Below are positions 1 to 7,954 of a stretch of DNA of 64,000 nt, one piece after another. The position numbers and the translations under genes were made by a program. The notes under the pieces were generated by a model. It was not told where the DNA came from, did no database searches, and was given only the letters and a program-made list of their open reading frames with translations. The first letter of the stretch is position 1. Each line of letters opens with the position of its first letter. Source of the stretch: Pseudaeromonas sharmana (GTDB taxonomy: Bacteria > Pseudomonadota > Gammaproteobacteria > Enterobacterales > Aeromonadaceae); assembly GCF_042649925.1 (NCBI RefSeq), contig NZ_JBHSAF010000014.1, positions 434,001 through 498,000 on the forward strand, read 5' to 3'.

Positions 1-1462
1 GGTTTGGTAGCCCCAGGTGCTCCTTCGGCGTGACGTAGCAAAGCATGGCGCAACCAAACCAGCCAATCATGGCGGCGCCGATACCGGAGGTGAAATGGTC
101 ATAACCTGGGGCAATATCCGTTGTCAGAGGGCCCAGCGTGTAAAACGGGGCGCCGTGACAGTGTTGCAGCTGTTCGGTCATATTGGCCTGAATCAAATGC
201 ATCGGGACATGACCAGGGCCTTCGATCATTACCTGAACATCGTATTCCCAGGCAATCTTGGTCAGCTCGCCCAGTGTTCTGAGCTCGGCAAACTGTGCCT
301 CATCGTTGGCGTCGGCAACCGAGCCGGGCCGTAATCCGTCACCAAGCGACAGGGCTACGTCATAGCGGGCACAGATTTCGCAAATTTCACGAAAGTGCAG
401 ATAAAGAAAATTCTGCTGATGATGCGCCAGGCACCATTTGGCGATGATCGATCCCCCGCGCGAGACGATGCCCGTGACTCTTGACGCGGTGAGCGGGACA
501 TACTCAAGCAGCAATCCGGCATGAATTGTAAAATAATCAACACCTTGCCGAGCCTGTTCGATAAGTGTATCCCGCATGATCTCCCAACTCAGGCGTTCTG
601 GCTGGCCGTTGACCTTCTCCAACGCCTGATACATGGGGACAGTACCAATGGGGACCGGGCTATTACGCAATATCCACTCCCGCGTTTCATGAATCTGCCG
701 CCCAGTGCTTAGATCCATCACGGTATCCGCCCCCCAGCGCGTCGCCCATACCAGTTTTTCGACCTCTTCTTCAATCGACGAAGTCAGCGAAGAATTACCG
801 ATATTGGCATTCACTTTTACGAGAAAGTGCCGCCCGATAATCATAGGTTCAGCTTCCGGATGATTGATATTGGCTGGGATGATGGCTCGGCCTGCAGCCA
901 CTTCAGCACGCACAAATTCAGGCGTTATCGCGCCTGGCGCATCCAGCGCCCGCCCCTGATTCTCTCGTAACGCAATGAATTCCATCTCCGGGGTGATGAT
1001 GCCCTGGCGCGCATAGTACAGTTGCGTGACTCGACGTCCGTCTTGCCCGCGACGCGTCTGATGATTCAGCTCCAGCCTGGGCAAGGCCTCCTGCAGCAGA
1101 TTCGGCAACACCTGGGAACCGGGCGCTATATGCTCGACCTCGGTGTCACCACGTTGGGCGATCCAGGAGGCTCGCAAACGCTTGATGCCCTTTTCAACAG
1201 CGATGGTTTGCTGTGGATCGCCATAGGGCCCCGAGGCGTCATACACCACTACGGGCGCATTCTCTTCATAGCGCGGATCCGCCTGTGTGCCGCCAATGAG
1301 AGTGGGAGATAAGCGGATAGATCGCATCGGGACGCGAATATCGTCGCGGACACCCGTAATGTACACGCGTTCGGAGTTAGGAAAGGTCTCACCGACCAAT
1401 TGGCGAATATTCTGTTGTGCTTGCAGACGGCGTTCGCGGCGTGACAGATCTGGACTAGACAT
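1..1462 (-). CDS. thiC: Phosphomethylpyrimidine synthase ThiC (partial, C-terminus outside window)
   Basis: Radical-SAM enzyme that rearranges aminoimidazole ribotide into hydroxymethylpyrimidine phosphate, the pyrimidine half of thiamine. I translated the minus strand by hand from the ATG at 1462: the frame stays open for 487 codons to the window edge. It begins MSSPDLSRRERR and shows typical ThiC stretches such as VYDASGPYGDP, the LSTGR/IHETREWI region, TIHAG, SRGGSI, SLGDGLRPGS, EGPGHVP and LGPLTTD. The C-terminal CxxCxxxxC iron-sulfur motif would lie beyond position 1 and is not seen. The gene is preceded by a TPP riboswitch, so expression should fall when thiamine pyrophosphate is plentiful. 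Family assignment is very secure; only completeness is unknown. Confidence 0.97.
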   Translation of the reverse strand, partial: MSSPDLSRRERRLQAQQNIRQLVGETFPNSERVYITGVRDDIRVPMRSIRLSPTLIGGTQADPRYEENAPVVVYDASGPYGDPQQTIAVEKGIKRLRASWIAQRGDTEVEHIAPGSQVLPNLLQEALPRLELNHQTRRGQDGRRVTQLYYARQGIITPEMEFIALRENQGRALDAPGAITPEFVRAEVAAGRAIIPANINHPEAEPMIIGRHFLVKVNANIGNSSLTSSIEEEVEKLVWATRWGADTVMDLSTGRQIHETREWILRNSPVPIGTVPMYQALEKVNGQPERLSWEIMRDTLIEQARQGVDYFTIHAGLLLEYVPLTASRVTGIVSRGGSIIAKWCLAHHQQNFLYLHFREICEICARYDVALSLGDGLRPGSVADANDEAQFAELRTLGELTKIAWEYDVQVMIEGPGHVPMHLIQANMTEQLQHCHGAPFYTLGPLTTDIAPGYDHFTSGIGAAMIGWFGCAMLCYVTPKEHLGLPN

Positions 1463-1576
1463 AGCAAACCTCATAGTTGAAGAGAAATTTGCTTGTCCGG
1501 AGTGACGTTGAAGAAACAGACAGCTGCAGTCAGGCCGGAGCCAGGCTAGCGGTCAATGCGTGTACTATCTGCTTCG

Positions 1577-1660
1577 CTTGTTCCCTTCGCAGGTATTAAC
1601 CTGATCAGGTTCAACGGATCCCGAATGAACGGTCTCAGCCCCAAGAGGCACTCCGACAAG
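1577..1660 (-). promoter_or_regulatory. TPP riboswitch (THI element) in the thiC leader
   Basis: On the minus strand the conserved TPP aptamer elements are present in order: a GGAGTGCC-type 5' segment, the core GGCTGAGA, then GTTGAACCTGATC, AGGTTAATACCTGCG and AAGGGAA. The flanks CTTGT (from 1660) and ACAAG (to 1577) close the P1 helix. It lies 115 bases upstream of the thiC start. TPP riboswitches normally lower expression of the downstream gene when TPP binds; whether this one acts on transcription or translation is not clear from the sequence. Confidence 0.95.
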
Positions 1661-1807
1661 TGCGAGGAGTATGCCGTGGGAACGTCGTCAGCTCAAGTGA
1701 TGGATTGATCGTCACGGATGCAGCATGCAATCCCGCTCCTGGCTGGTAGCCAGCCATGCCGAGCCTTATACTGCGCTTTTGCTGATGCCCAGACCGAGAC
1801 TGCTACT

Positions 1808-2371
1808 ATGATGCTGCCGAGAACTCTTTTTATCTGCCTGATTGCCAGCTTGTGTGCTTGTCACGCTGCAGTTATCGAACAGGTCACCCTGAAAGACGGC
1901 CGCCAGATTGCGATTAACGATGACTACAGTTGGAACGTGATTCTGACTGAGACAAACACAGCGGCACCGGAAGCCGTCGCAGCCGATGCCATAACCTCAA
2001 GCCGTAAGGCAAATTTGTCTGCACAGGCGCTGGCCAACCCGGCGTTATTACATGACACCGTCTCACAGGGTGTTAGGGTGCAGCTCATCCCGCACCCTGA
2101 TCAGGCCGCTAGCGGTCAAATCGAGCTCAGTGTCAGCAACTTGCAGGAGACGAGCGTAGTACAGATTATGGGCCGCATCAGTTTCTACGATCAGCAAGGC
2201 GTCTGGCTCGCTGATCAAGAGACACGGTTTTGGCAAGCCGAGTATCGCCTACCTGAAACCTACTTGCGCAAACAACAAATCCGGCCTTTTACAACAGAAC
2301 CGCTATCCATTCCGCAAGATGCGGTTATCAATATGACACGGCTGACAATATTGAAGGTCGAGCGCAGATAA
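1808..2371 (+). CDS. DUF3157-like secreted protein
   Basis: Predicted exported protein of 187 residues. The chosen ATG at 1808 gives a clear signal peptide: a short positive start, a hydrophobic run LFICLIASLCACHA, then a likely cleavage before AVIEQVTLKDGRQ. An upstream in-frame ATG at 1718 would put 30 non-signal residues in front, so it is less likely. The start of the mature part, VTLKDGRQIAINDDYSWN, resembles DUF3157 proteins of Vibrio and Aeromonas relatives. The C-terminal half looks like an all-beta domain. Function is unknown. It is divergent from thiC and shows no obvious operon partner. Confidence 0.72.
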   Translation: MMLPRTLFICLIASLCACHAAVIEQVTLKDGRQIAINDDYSWNVILTETNTAAPEAVAADAITSSRKANLSAQALANPALLHDTVSQGVRVQLIPHPDQAASGQIELSVSNLQETSVVQIMGRISFYDQQGVWLADQETRFWQAEYRLPETYLRKQQIRPFTTEPLSIPQDAVINMTRLTILKVERR

Positions 2372-2417
2372 TTCGTTATTGCATATATTACGTTAAATTG
2401 TGTGTATGCCCAGCGAA

Positions 2418-2855
2418 TCAGCCGGGTGTACACATACGACGTCGTTCGAGCACGAGCAATGCTTCATCTGCCTTGCGTGAGCTCTCTTTACCCGACCAGC
2501 GGTCTCTCCACTTTGCCGGTGTGAGGCTTTCCGGCCAGAACTCGGTTTGATGTGCAATTAAGCCATGTGCAACAAAGCTGATGGTGATCGCTCTTGCCTG
2601 CTGTATGCCATCACTGATGAATACATCTGTAATCACCTGATTATCTTCAAGAATCATTTGTTCAATACGAAATCGCCAAGGTGAAAAGGAAGGATAATGG
2701 ATGTTAATCATCGCATAGTTCCATGGTCCTTTGATCACTTCTCCCGATTGCGGCCAACTGCACTCAAAATCCTCAGCCAACCACTCTGCGGCAGCAAAGA
2801 AATTGTTGCGGTCCATACACTGCCAGAATGATGTCACAACATCAGCGGGTGTCAT
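2418..2855 (-). CDS. NTF2-like / SnoaL-like domain protein
   Basis: Protein of 145 residues with the size and pattern of the NTF2-like (SnoaL) alpha-beta barrel. An N-terminal helix (VVTSFWQCMDRNNFFAAAEWL) is followed by a cone-forming region with alternating hydrophobic strands (FRIEQMILEDNQVITDVFI, ARAITISFVAHGLI) and a C-terminal WPESLTPAKWRDRW segment. A strong ribosome binding site (aggaggt) lies just upstream of the ATG at 2855. Such folds serve as small-molecule enzymes or binding proteins, so no reaction can be named. It has no signal peptide and should be cytoplasmic. Confidence 0.7.
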   Translation of the reverse strand: MTPADVVTSFWQCMDRNNFFAAAEWLAEDFECSWPQSGEVIKGPWNYAMINIHYPSFSPWRFRIEQMILEDNQVITDVFISDGIQQARAITISFVAHGLIAHQTEFWPESLTPAKWRDRWSGKESSRKADEALLVLERRRMCTPG

Positions 2856-2982
2856 CCCTACCTCCTATCCAGCGGGCGATGTATTCTTTGGTTTTAGTGA
2901 GCTTTCACTCTTGAAGCAATCACTTCTCGGGATACCCGATAGTTTTGACAGGCACTTCGCACCCGCCTAAGCCTCAAAACGA

Positions 2983-3011
2983 CAAAAATAAAGGCGTGAC
3001 CAGCACGCCTT
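2983..3011 (-). terminator. Rho-independent terminator after the DUF4250 gene
   Basis: On the minus strand an 8-bp perfect stem (AAGGCGTG / CACGCCTT, five-base loop, 2991-3011) is followed by a T-rich run TATTTTTG. It sits 18 bases beyond the stop codon at 3029, the right place and direction to end that transcript. Confidence 0.85.
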
Positions 3012-3028
3012 CATGAAAAAGGAACCGC

Positions 3029-3223
3029 TTAGGTCGCCCGGAACTGATTGCAAACCGGGTCATAATGGTATCCGATTGCGTCGAGCTTGCTGACCAGTTG
3101 CTCTCGCTCAAAGTTAAACAGGGCCAACAATTCATCCAGATTGCCACACTCCAGACGCAGCTTTTCATTGACAATACCAAGCAGTATGTTGGCATCCATA
3201 CGTAGATAGGCGCTCAGATCCAT
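3029..3223 (-). CDS. DUF4250 domain protein
   Basis: Small protein of 64 residues starting MDLSAYLRMDANILLGIVNEKLR and ending DAIGYHYDPVCNQFR. Both ends match the DUF4250 pattern (MDxNILLSxVN..LR at the N-terminus, IGYxYDxxxNQF at the C-terminus). A strong Shine-Dalgarno sequence (ggagga) precedes the ATG. It is predicted soluble and mostly helical. The family has no established function. It forms a single-gene transcript with its own terminator. Confidence 0.82.
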   Translation of the reverse strand: MDLSAYLRMDANILLGIVNEKLRLECGNLDELLALFNFEREQLVSKLDAIGYHYDPVCNQFRAT

Positions 3224-3344
3224 AGGATAATCCTCCGACTGGTTACTGCCTGTGAGTAACTATAGGATCTAATACGTTTGGGTGACGCCCAGTCGATCAC
3301 AAATTCATCAGGCTGGCAGGCTGCCCTGCCGAGAGGAAGTAGCC

Positions 3345-4133
3345 ATGATTCGTTCAACTATCTTGTTGTTATTGATGTTGTTCTCTGCCGTCTCTCACGC
3401 GGACGAGATCACCATCTTGCCATTGCACCACCGCTTGCCAGAACAAGTGCTGCCAACGTTGGAGCCCCTGGTCGCTCCCGGCGGCAGTATTGTCGGCGCC
3501 AATAATCAACTCTTCGTGCGCACCACAGCTGAGAATTTGGCACAGTTACAGCAGGTGCTGGCCATGCTAGATACGCCCCTGCATCGGTTGCTGATCACGG
3601 TCCGTCAAAGCAGACAACAACAGCAAACCGATCGGCAGGCTGCGATCGATGGCCTTAGTGTCACAACCGACAAGCAACATCAGGTACAGGTGCAAGGCTC
3701 ATTGCAACAGGGGTCCCGGCAACTGGACAACGATATCCGGCAACAAATTCAGACGCTTGATGGCTCGCCCGCCTCCATCTTTCTGGGTGAGCAATATCCG
3801 GTGGCCATGATGGTGTACAGCCAGGATCCACAACAGCCGATCCGTCAGGACGTCATACACTATGTCGACATCGGTAGTGGTTTTACCGCGACCCCGAGGG
3901 TCGTTGGCCAAAATGTGGTACTCACCATTCAGCCGGTGCAACAACTTCGCGAACAGGGGCAAATCAGCAGTTCAACACTCAGCAGCGAGATAAGTGGCCC
4001 GTTAGGTAGCTGGATTAGCCTGGGTGGCACCACGCAGCAGCATTCGCAATCAGCACAAAGTCTGCTCGGCGCTGGCTCAGGACGCGGCAATCAGCAGACT
4101 CAGGTTTGGTTAAAAGTCGATTTGCTTGATTAA
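3345..4133 (+). CDS. Short secretin-like periplasmic protein (NolW/secretin N-domain type)
   Basis: Protein of 262 residues with a signal peptide (MIRSTILLLLMLFSAVSHA, cleavage before DEITILP). Residues about 20-85 resemble the secretin N1/NolW fold: PLHHRLPEQVLPTLEPLVAPGGSI, then a NNQLFVRTT strand and LQQVLAMLD. After a Gln-rich linker, residues about 145-260 recall the beta-rich start of a secretin core (GSPASIFLGEQYPV, GFTATPRVVGQNVVLTIQP, GSWISLGG). Real secretins exceed 400 residues and this one lacks the rest of the pore domain. No type II, III or IV pilus genes are adjacent. The start at 3345 has a good RBS (gaggaag). Its role is unknown. Confidence 0.7.
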   Translation: MIRSTILLLLMLFSAVSHADEITILPLHHRLPEQVLPTLEPLVAPGGSIVGANNQLFVRTTAENLAQLQQVLAMLDTPLHRLLITVRQSRQQQQTDRQAAIDGLSVTTDKQHQVQVQGSLQQGSRQLDNDIRQQIQTLDGSPASIFLGEQYPVAMMVYSQDPQQPIRQDVIHYVDIGSGFTATPRVVGQNVVLTIQPVQQLREQGQISSSTLSSEISGPLGSWISLGGTTQQHSQSAQSLLGAGSGRGNQQTQVWLKVDLLD

Positions 4134-4143
4134 CCATGCCAGT

Positions 4144-4170
4144 CGGACAAGGCCTGTGCCGCCTTGTCCG
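4144..4170. terminator. Perfect hairpin between convergent genes
   Basis: A perfect 10-bp inverted repeat (CGGACAAGGC / GCCTTGTCCG, seven-base loop) lies in the 55-base gap between two convergent genes. There is no T-run on either side, so it may be a weak bidirectional terminator or an mRNA 3'-end stabiliser rather than a classical terminator. Confidence 0.5.
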
Positions 4171-4188
4171 CCAACATGCTTCCATCTC

Positions 4189-5850
4189 TTAACCGCCCAC
4201 CCATAGCAGGATTGCCAGCAGTTGTGGTGACAAGATACGCAGGAACATCACCATAGGGTAGACAGTGGCATACGCCAGCGCCGGCGCCTCGCTTTGCGGA
4301 TAGAGATTATTGGCAAACGCTAATGCCGGCGGATCCGTCATCGAGCCTGATAGCATGCCGCACAGCGTCAGATAGTTCATCTGCCCCAATGTTCGGGCCA
4401 GGACGCCAACCAGTATCAACGGGGTAAAGGTAATGGTGGCGCCAAACAGCATCCACAACAGGCCATCACCATCGACCAGCGTTTGAATGAAGTTTCCGCC
4501 GGCCTTCAAACCCACCACAGACAGGAACAGGACTATCCCCAGCTCGCGTAACGCCAGGTTGGCACTCGGCGGCATGAACCAATACAGGGTGCCAATGCTG
4601 CCAATCCGCGACAGGATCAGAGCCACCACCAGGGGGCCGCCAGCCAGACCAAGTTTTAATGCCGCAGGAAAACCTGGAATATAGAGCGGAATCGAGCCCA
4701 GCAGCACTCCCAGACCGATGCCGATAAACACAGGCAACATCTGAACTTGCTGTAGTTTTTGTTGCGCATTCCCCACCAGATTGGCCACGGCTTCAATGGC
4801 TTCGTGCCGACCGACCAAATTCAGAATGTCACCGAACTGCAACGTCGAATGGCTGCCAGGGACCAACTCAATCCCCGCCCGATTCAGACGCGAAACCACC
4901 ACATCGTATTTGGCTTTCAGATCCAGCTCGAGAATGCTCTTGCCCAGCACCTGTTCATTGGTCACCACGACGCGCACTACACGTAAATCGGTGCCTTGAG
5001 TCGAAAGGGAGGCTTCCACCTCCTCGCCGATGACCAGCCTGACGCGCTTCAACGCCTCGGCGGTGCCCACCAAATGCAGCAGATCATCCAGGTGCACCCG
5101 TGTCGTGACGTGCGGCACCATCAGGGCTTCACCGCGCTTCAACCGTGAACAGATGACTTGACCATCCTCCAGGCTGGGGATCTCCTGCAGCATCAGACCA
5201 TCCAGATTGGGGTTGCGCACTGCCACATTGATAGTCTGCAGATTTTGTCTCTGGGCGCCAACCTGCTGCTCGAAGGCTCTGGCTTCATGTTCAATCTTGA
5301 TGCGGAACAGCAAGCGAATCACCCACATCGTCAGCAAAATGCCACAGATACCAAATGGGTATGCAACGGCATAGCCCATCCCCATGACACCCACCTCTTG
5401 CGGATGGGCGCCCAACTCATTGAGGATCTGCTGGCCAGCCCCAAGCGACGGTGTATTCGTTACCGCACCGGAATAGGTTCCCAGTATCACGGGCAATGGC
5501 ACATCAAACAGTTTATGAATGACGAACGCAATGACAAAACCGAGCACGACAAGCAGGGCTGCAAAGGCATTCAGGCGCAATCCTGAGGTACGCAATGAGG
5601 CAAAAAAACCTGGTCCGACCTGGATCCCTATGGTGTACACAAACAGGATCAGTCCGAACTCCTGCACAAAATGTAAGGTGTGCATATCCAGTTGCAGCTG
5701 GAACATGCCGACAAAATGTCCGACCGCTATACCACCAAACAGCACACCACCAATACCCAAACTGACGTTATAAAACCGCCAATGTCCTATCCATAGCCCC
5801 AGCACTGCGACCAGTGCCAGTAAAGAGGTTGAAATGGCGACATCGCTCAT
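4189..5850 (-). CDS. yidE: YidE-type aspartate:alanine exchanger family transporter
   Basis: Inner-membrane protein of 553 residues, the same length as E. coli YidE. Two blocks of hydrophobic segments (about residues 5-190 and 370-553) flank a soluble middle with two TrkA-C-like (RCK_C) domains, around residues 200-280 and 285-365. The N-terminus (MSDVAISTSLLALVAVLGLWIG) and the stretch GAVTNTPSLGAGQQ are typical of the AAE transporter family; the repeat partner near the C-terminus reads GSMTDPPALAFAN. The substrate of YidE proteins is not established. The start at 5850 is chosen because agggaggt lies directly upstream; a longer start at 5877 lacks this. Confidence 0.92.
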   Translation of the reverse strand: MSDVAISTSLLALVAVLGLWIGHWRFYNVSLGIGGVLFGGIAVGHFVGMFQLQLDMHTLHFVQEFGLILFVYTIGIQVGPGFFASLRTSGLRLNAFAALLVVLGFVIAFVIHKLFDVPLPVILGTYSGAVTNTPSLGAGQQILNELGAHPQEVGVMGMGYAVAYPFGICGILLTMWVIRLLFRIKIEHEARAFEQQVGAQRQNLQTINVAVRNPNLDGLMLQEIPSLEDGQVICSRLKRGEALMVPHVTTRVHLDDLLHLVGTAEALKRVRLVIGEEVEASLSTQGTDLRVVRVVVTNEQVLGKSILELDLKAKYDVVVSRLNRAGIELVPGSHSTLQFGDILNLVGRHEAIEAVANLVGNAQQKLQQVQMLPVFIGIGLGVLLGSIPLYIPGFPAALKLGLAGGPLVVALILSRIGSIGTLYWFMPPSANLALRELGIVLFLSVVGLKAGGNFIQTLVDGDGLLWMLFGATITFTPLILVGVLARTLGQMNYLTLCGMLSGSMTDPPALAFANNLYPQSEAPALAYATVYPMVMFLRILSPQLLAILLWVGG

Positions 5851-5952
5851 AGACCTCCCTCCCGAAAAAGACGGCATAGCCCGCCTGAAACTAAGGTTAT
5901 CAGCTGCTAAGGGTTACATTTGCGCCTTGCGACACAGAACTGTCGGAGAAGT

Positions 5953-6912
5953 TTAAGCCGGATCGGTCAAGCTGAAGACCACGGGCAATCGCAACCTGGC
6001 GGCATGCCCTACACCGTTGAACATATAAGGTGCAAACTGGCTGGCCGCGACAAAGCGCAACGCCGCGCGATCGAGCTCCGAGTGCCCTGATCCTGAGATG
6101 ATTTCGCGTTTCAACTGCTCGCCCTCATTATCCAGCCAAACTTCAACCGTGACCGTTCCCTGCCAGCCGCGGCGTCGTGCCAATGGCGGATACTCTTTAT
6201 CGGGTGGCGATCCGATGTACTGCGCGATCTGGATAACGGGTCCGCCTTCGGCATCAAAATCCGCCGGCTTCTCCTGCACAGGCGTTGCCTGACCGGCACG
6301 AACAGAGCCCTGGGGCTGATGCTGCGTTGCAGTTGTCTTCTGGTGCAGGCCGGCGCCCATCGCCCCCCCTTCTGCGCGTTTAACCGTCGCTACGGCGGCG
6401 GATGCCCCAGGCTGAACGGCTCTTGTTTGGCTCGCGGTGACCGCGGTGACAACCTGACCTGAAGCCGGCGCTTGTCGCTTGTGTTGTTGCGGCGCGGCTG
6501 GACGTGTAGTTTTTACCGTTACCGAATGAGGGCGACGCTGACTTGCATCATGGGCCGGCAGCTTGATTTGCGGTGCGGGTTTATCCGCCGCGCTGTCAGC
6601 AACGGTTGTGCGTTTGCCGGACTGTGGCGATGGCGTCGCCGCTGGAACGCCAACCTCAAGCCCGCTGTTTGCTGTTGCCGGCAGCGCGCTAACACTACTT
6701 GGCAGCGCAGCAGGCGTCCATAACCGGGCCTGGATGGGCACGCCTTGCGGCGCCTCAGCCTGGCCATGCAATACCGAACCCGGATGACTTGCCAACCAGA
6801 CAAATGCACTCACCCCCACCGCATGTGCCGTGAGGGCAAGCAACCAACCACGACGGTTGTGACGGCGAGTGACTCTCCGACTGCGGATCGTCGTTTGTGG
6901 ATCAGCGTGCAT
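5953..6912 (-). CDS. TonB-like energy transducer
   Basis: Protein of 319 residues with TonB layout: a basic cytoplasmic start (RSRRVTRRHNRRG), one membrane anchor (WLLALTAHAVGVSAFVWLA), a long Pro/Ala/Gln-rich periplasmic spacer (about residues 50-225), and a C-terminal TonB domain. That domain shows YPPLARRRGWQGTVTVEVWLDNEG, ISGSGHSELDRAALRFV and a closing hydrophobic strand. TonB proteins carry proton-motive energy from ExbB-ExbD to outer-membrane receptors. No exbB, exbD or receptor gene is adjacent, so its partners are elsewhere. The spacer has few Pro-Lys/Pro-Glu repeats compared with enteric TonB, so it may be an accessory paralogue. Confidence 0.85.
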   Translation of the reverse strand: MHADPQTTIRSRRVTRRHNRRGWLLALTAHAVGVSAFVWLASHPGSVLHGQAEAPQGVPIQARLWTPAALPSSVSALPATANSGLEVGVPAATPSPQSGKRTTVADSAADKPAPQIKLPAHDASQRRPHSVTVKTTRPAAPQQHKRQAPASGQVVTAVTASQTRAVQPGASAAVATVKRAEGGAMGAGLHQKTTATQHQPQGSVRAGQATPVQEKPADFDAEGGPVIQIAQYIGSPPDKEYPPLARRRGWQGTVTVEVWLDNEGEQLKREIISGSGHSELDRAALRFVAASQFAPYMFNGVGHAARLRLPVVFSLTDPA

Positions 6913-6946
6913 AGGGCTTGATCACCATCGTCAAACACCCGTTCAT

Positions 6947-7567
6947 TTATGACTCCGTTTCTGCCGAGGTGAGGTGGGTGTCGCGTAACCTCAGCCAGCG
7001 CTGTGAAAACTGGTGCGCTGCTGGCAGAAATTCAGCCGCATCCTGGGACAAGGCGGCGTAATGCACCTCCAGCTCGTCGATTGCGCCGACCAGCGCGATG
7101 CCGGACTTTAGTCGGTGGCGACCCAGATTATCCAGGGCCCAGCCAACGGTTTGCAATTGTGCGTAGCCACCAAGCCAATCATCGGAGCACATCCGCGGCA
7201 AGATGCGTCCTAGTCGCTCAGGCAGGATGTGGCGGTAACACGCCACATCTGCGTAATAGCCGGCCGTCGACTGCGCCAGCGTACCGCCATGATAGTGTTC
7301 CCAATCGCGGGCGAGAACATGGTCATAAAACAGATCGACTATGATGCCAGCAAAACGACGCCGGTTTGCCGAAAAACGTCGCCGACTGGCCCTGAACACG
7401 GGATGACTATCGGCGAACAGGTCGATCTGGCGATGCAAGGCGACGCCCGAGGCCAGATCTGCAGGCAAGCCACAGGGCAGCGGCCCTTTGACAAAGTCGC
7501 CGAGCAACCCGCCCACGCGGTCAGTTATCCGGCTCCCCGCCAACCAAAAGTGTGCGAGATAATTCAT
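6947..7567 (-). CDS. acpH: Acyl carrier protein phosphodiesterase AcpH
   Basis: Enzyme of 206 residues that removes the 4'-phosphopantetheine arm from acyl carrier protein. The start MNYLAHFWLAG and the following LLGDFVKGPLP, LHRQIDLFADSHPVF and FYDHVLARDWEHY are hallmark AcpH segments and supply the histidine and aspartate residues of its metal-dependent, HD-like active site. The ATG at 7567 is chosen because the conserved MNYLAH start begins there; an in-frame ATG seven codons upstream is unlikely. The TonB-like gene follows it on the same strand after a 34-base gap, so the two may be co-transcribed. Confidence 0.93.
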   Translation of the reverse strand: MNYLAHFWLAGSRITDRVGGLLGDFVKGPLPCGLPADLASGVALHRQIDLFADSHPVFRASRRRFSANRRRFAGIIVDLFYDHVLARDWEHYHGGTLAQSTAGYYADVACYRHILPERLGRILPRMCSDDWLGGYAQLQTVGWALDNLGRHRLKSGIALVGAIDELEVHYAALSQDAAEFLPAAHQFSQRWLRLRDTHLTSAETES

Positions 7568-7954
7568 GATTGTTCCTTTCTGGCGCACCCTGCCTTTTAT
7601 CCAGGCACGAATGATGATGAGCCGTACAACACCCAGCGAGATCGTCAGCTATAACCCGCCTCGTCCCAATAAGCGCGTCAACACTGCACACAATGAGGGC
7701 ACTGACGCTGGCCTGCGCCCCCTTTGTGGTGAAAAAAGCAGCGCCCTGGCTTGCCAGCACGGACAAAACGGTCGCATAGTGGGTCAGCAGCATACACTTT
7801 TTCCTGACTGGCCCAAAAACTGCTTGTCACATCACAGTGGAGAGGCCGCCGGTTTGGGCCCCATTAACTAATCTTTAAACAGGCAAGGTGCTGAATATCT
7901 ATGGCCGGACCTGGCAAGGTTGCCGGCAGTCACTGGCGATTTGGGGGAACGAAT
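7568..7954. other. Intergenic region between divergent acpH and yeaG
   Basis: About 390 bases without a convincing gene. It must hold the promoters of the minus-strand acpH transcript and the plus-strand yeaG operon. Short open frames on both strands here lack ribosome binding sites and family resemblance. In E. coli yeaG depends on the general stress sigma factor, but I could not assign a clear promoter element here. Confidence 0.5.

Noticed and set aside
1718..1807. N-terminal extension of the DUF3157 protein
   Set aside because: It would place 30 polar residues ahead of a clear signal peptide, which would block export.
7521..7793. Possible small gene upstream of acpH on the minus strand
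   Set aside because: No RBS, no recognisable fold, and it overlaps the acpH start and the yeaG promoter region.
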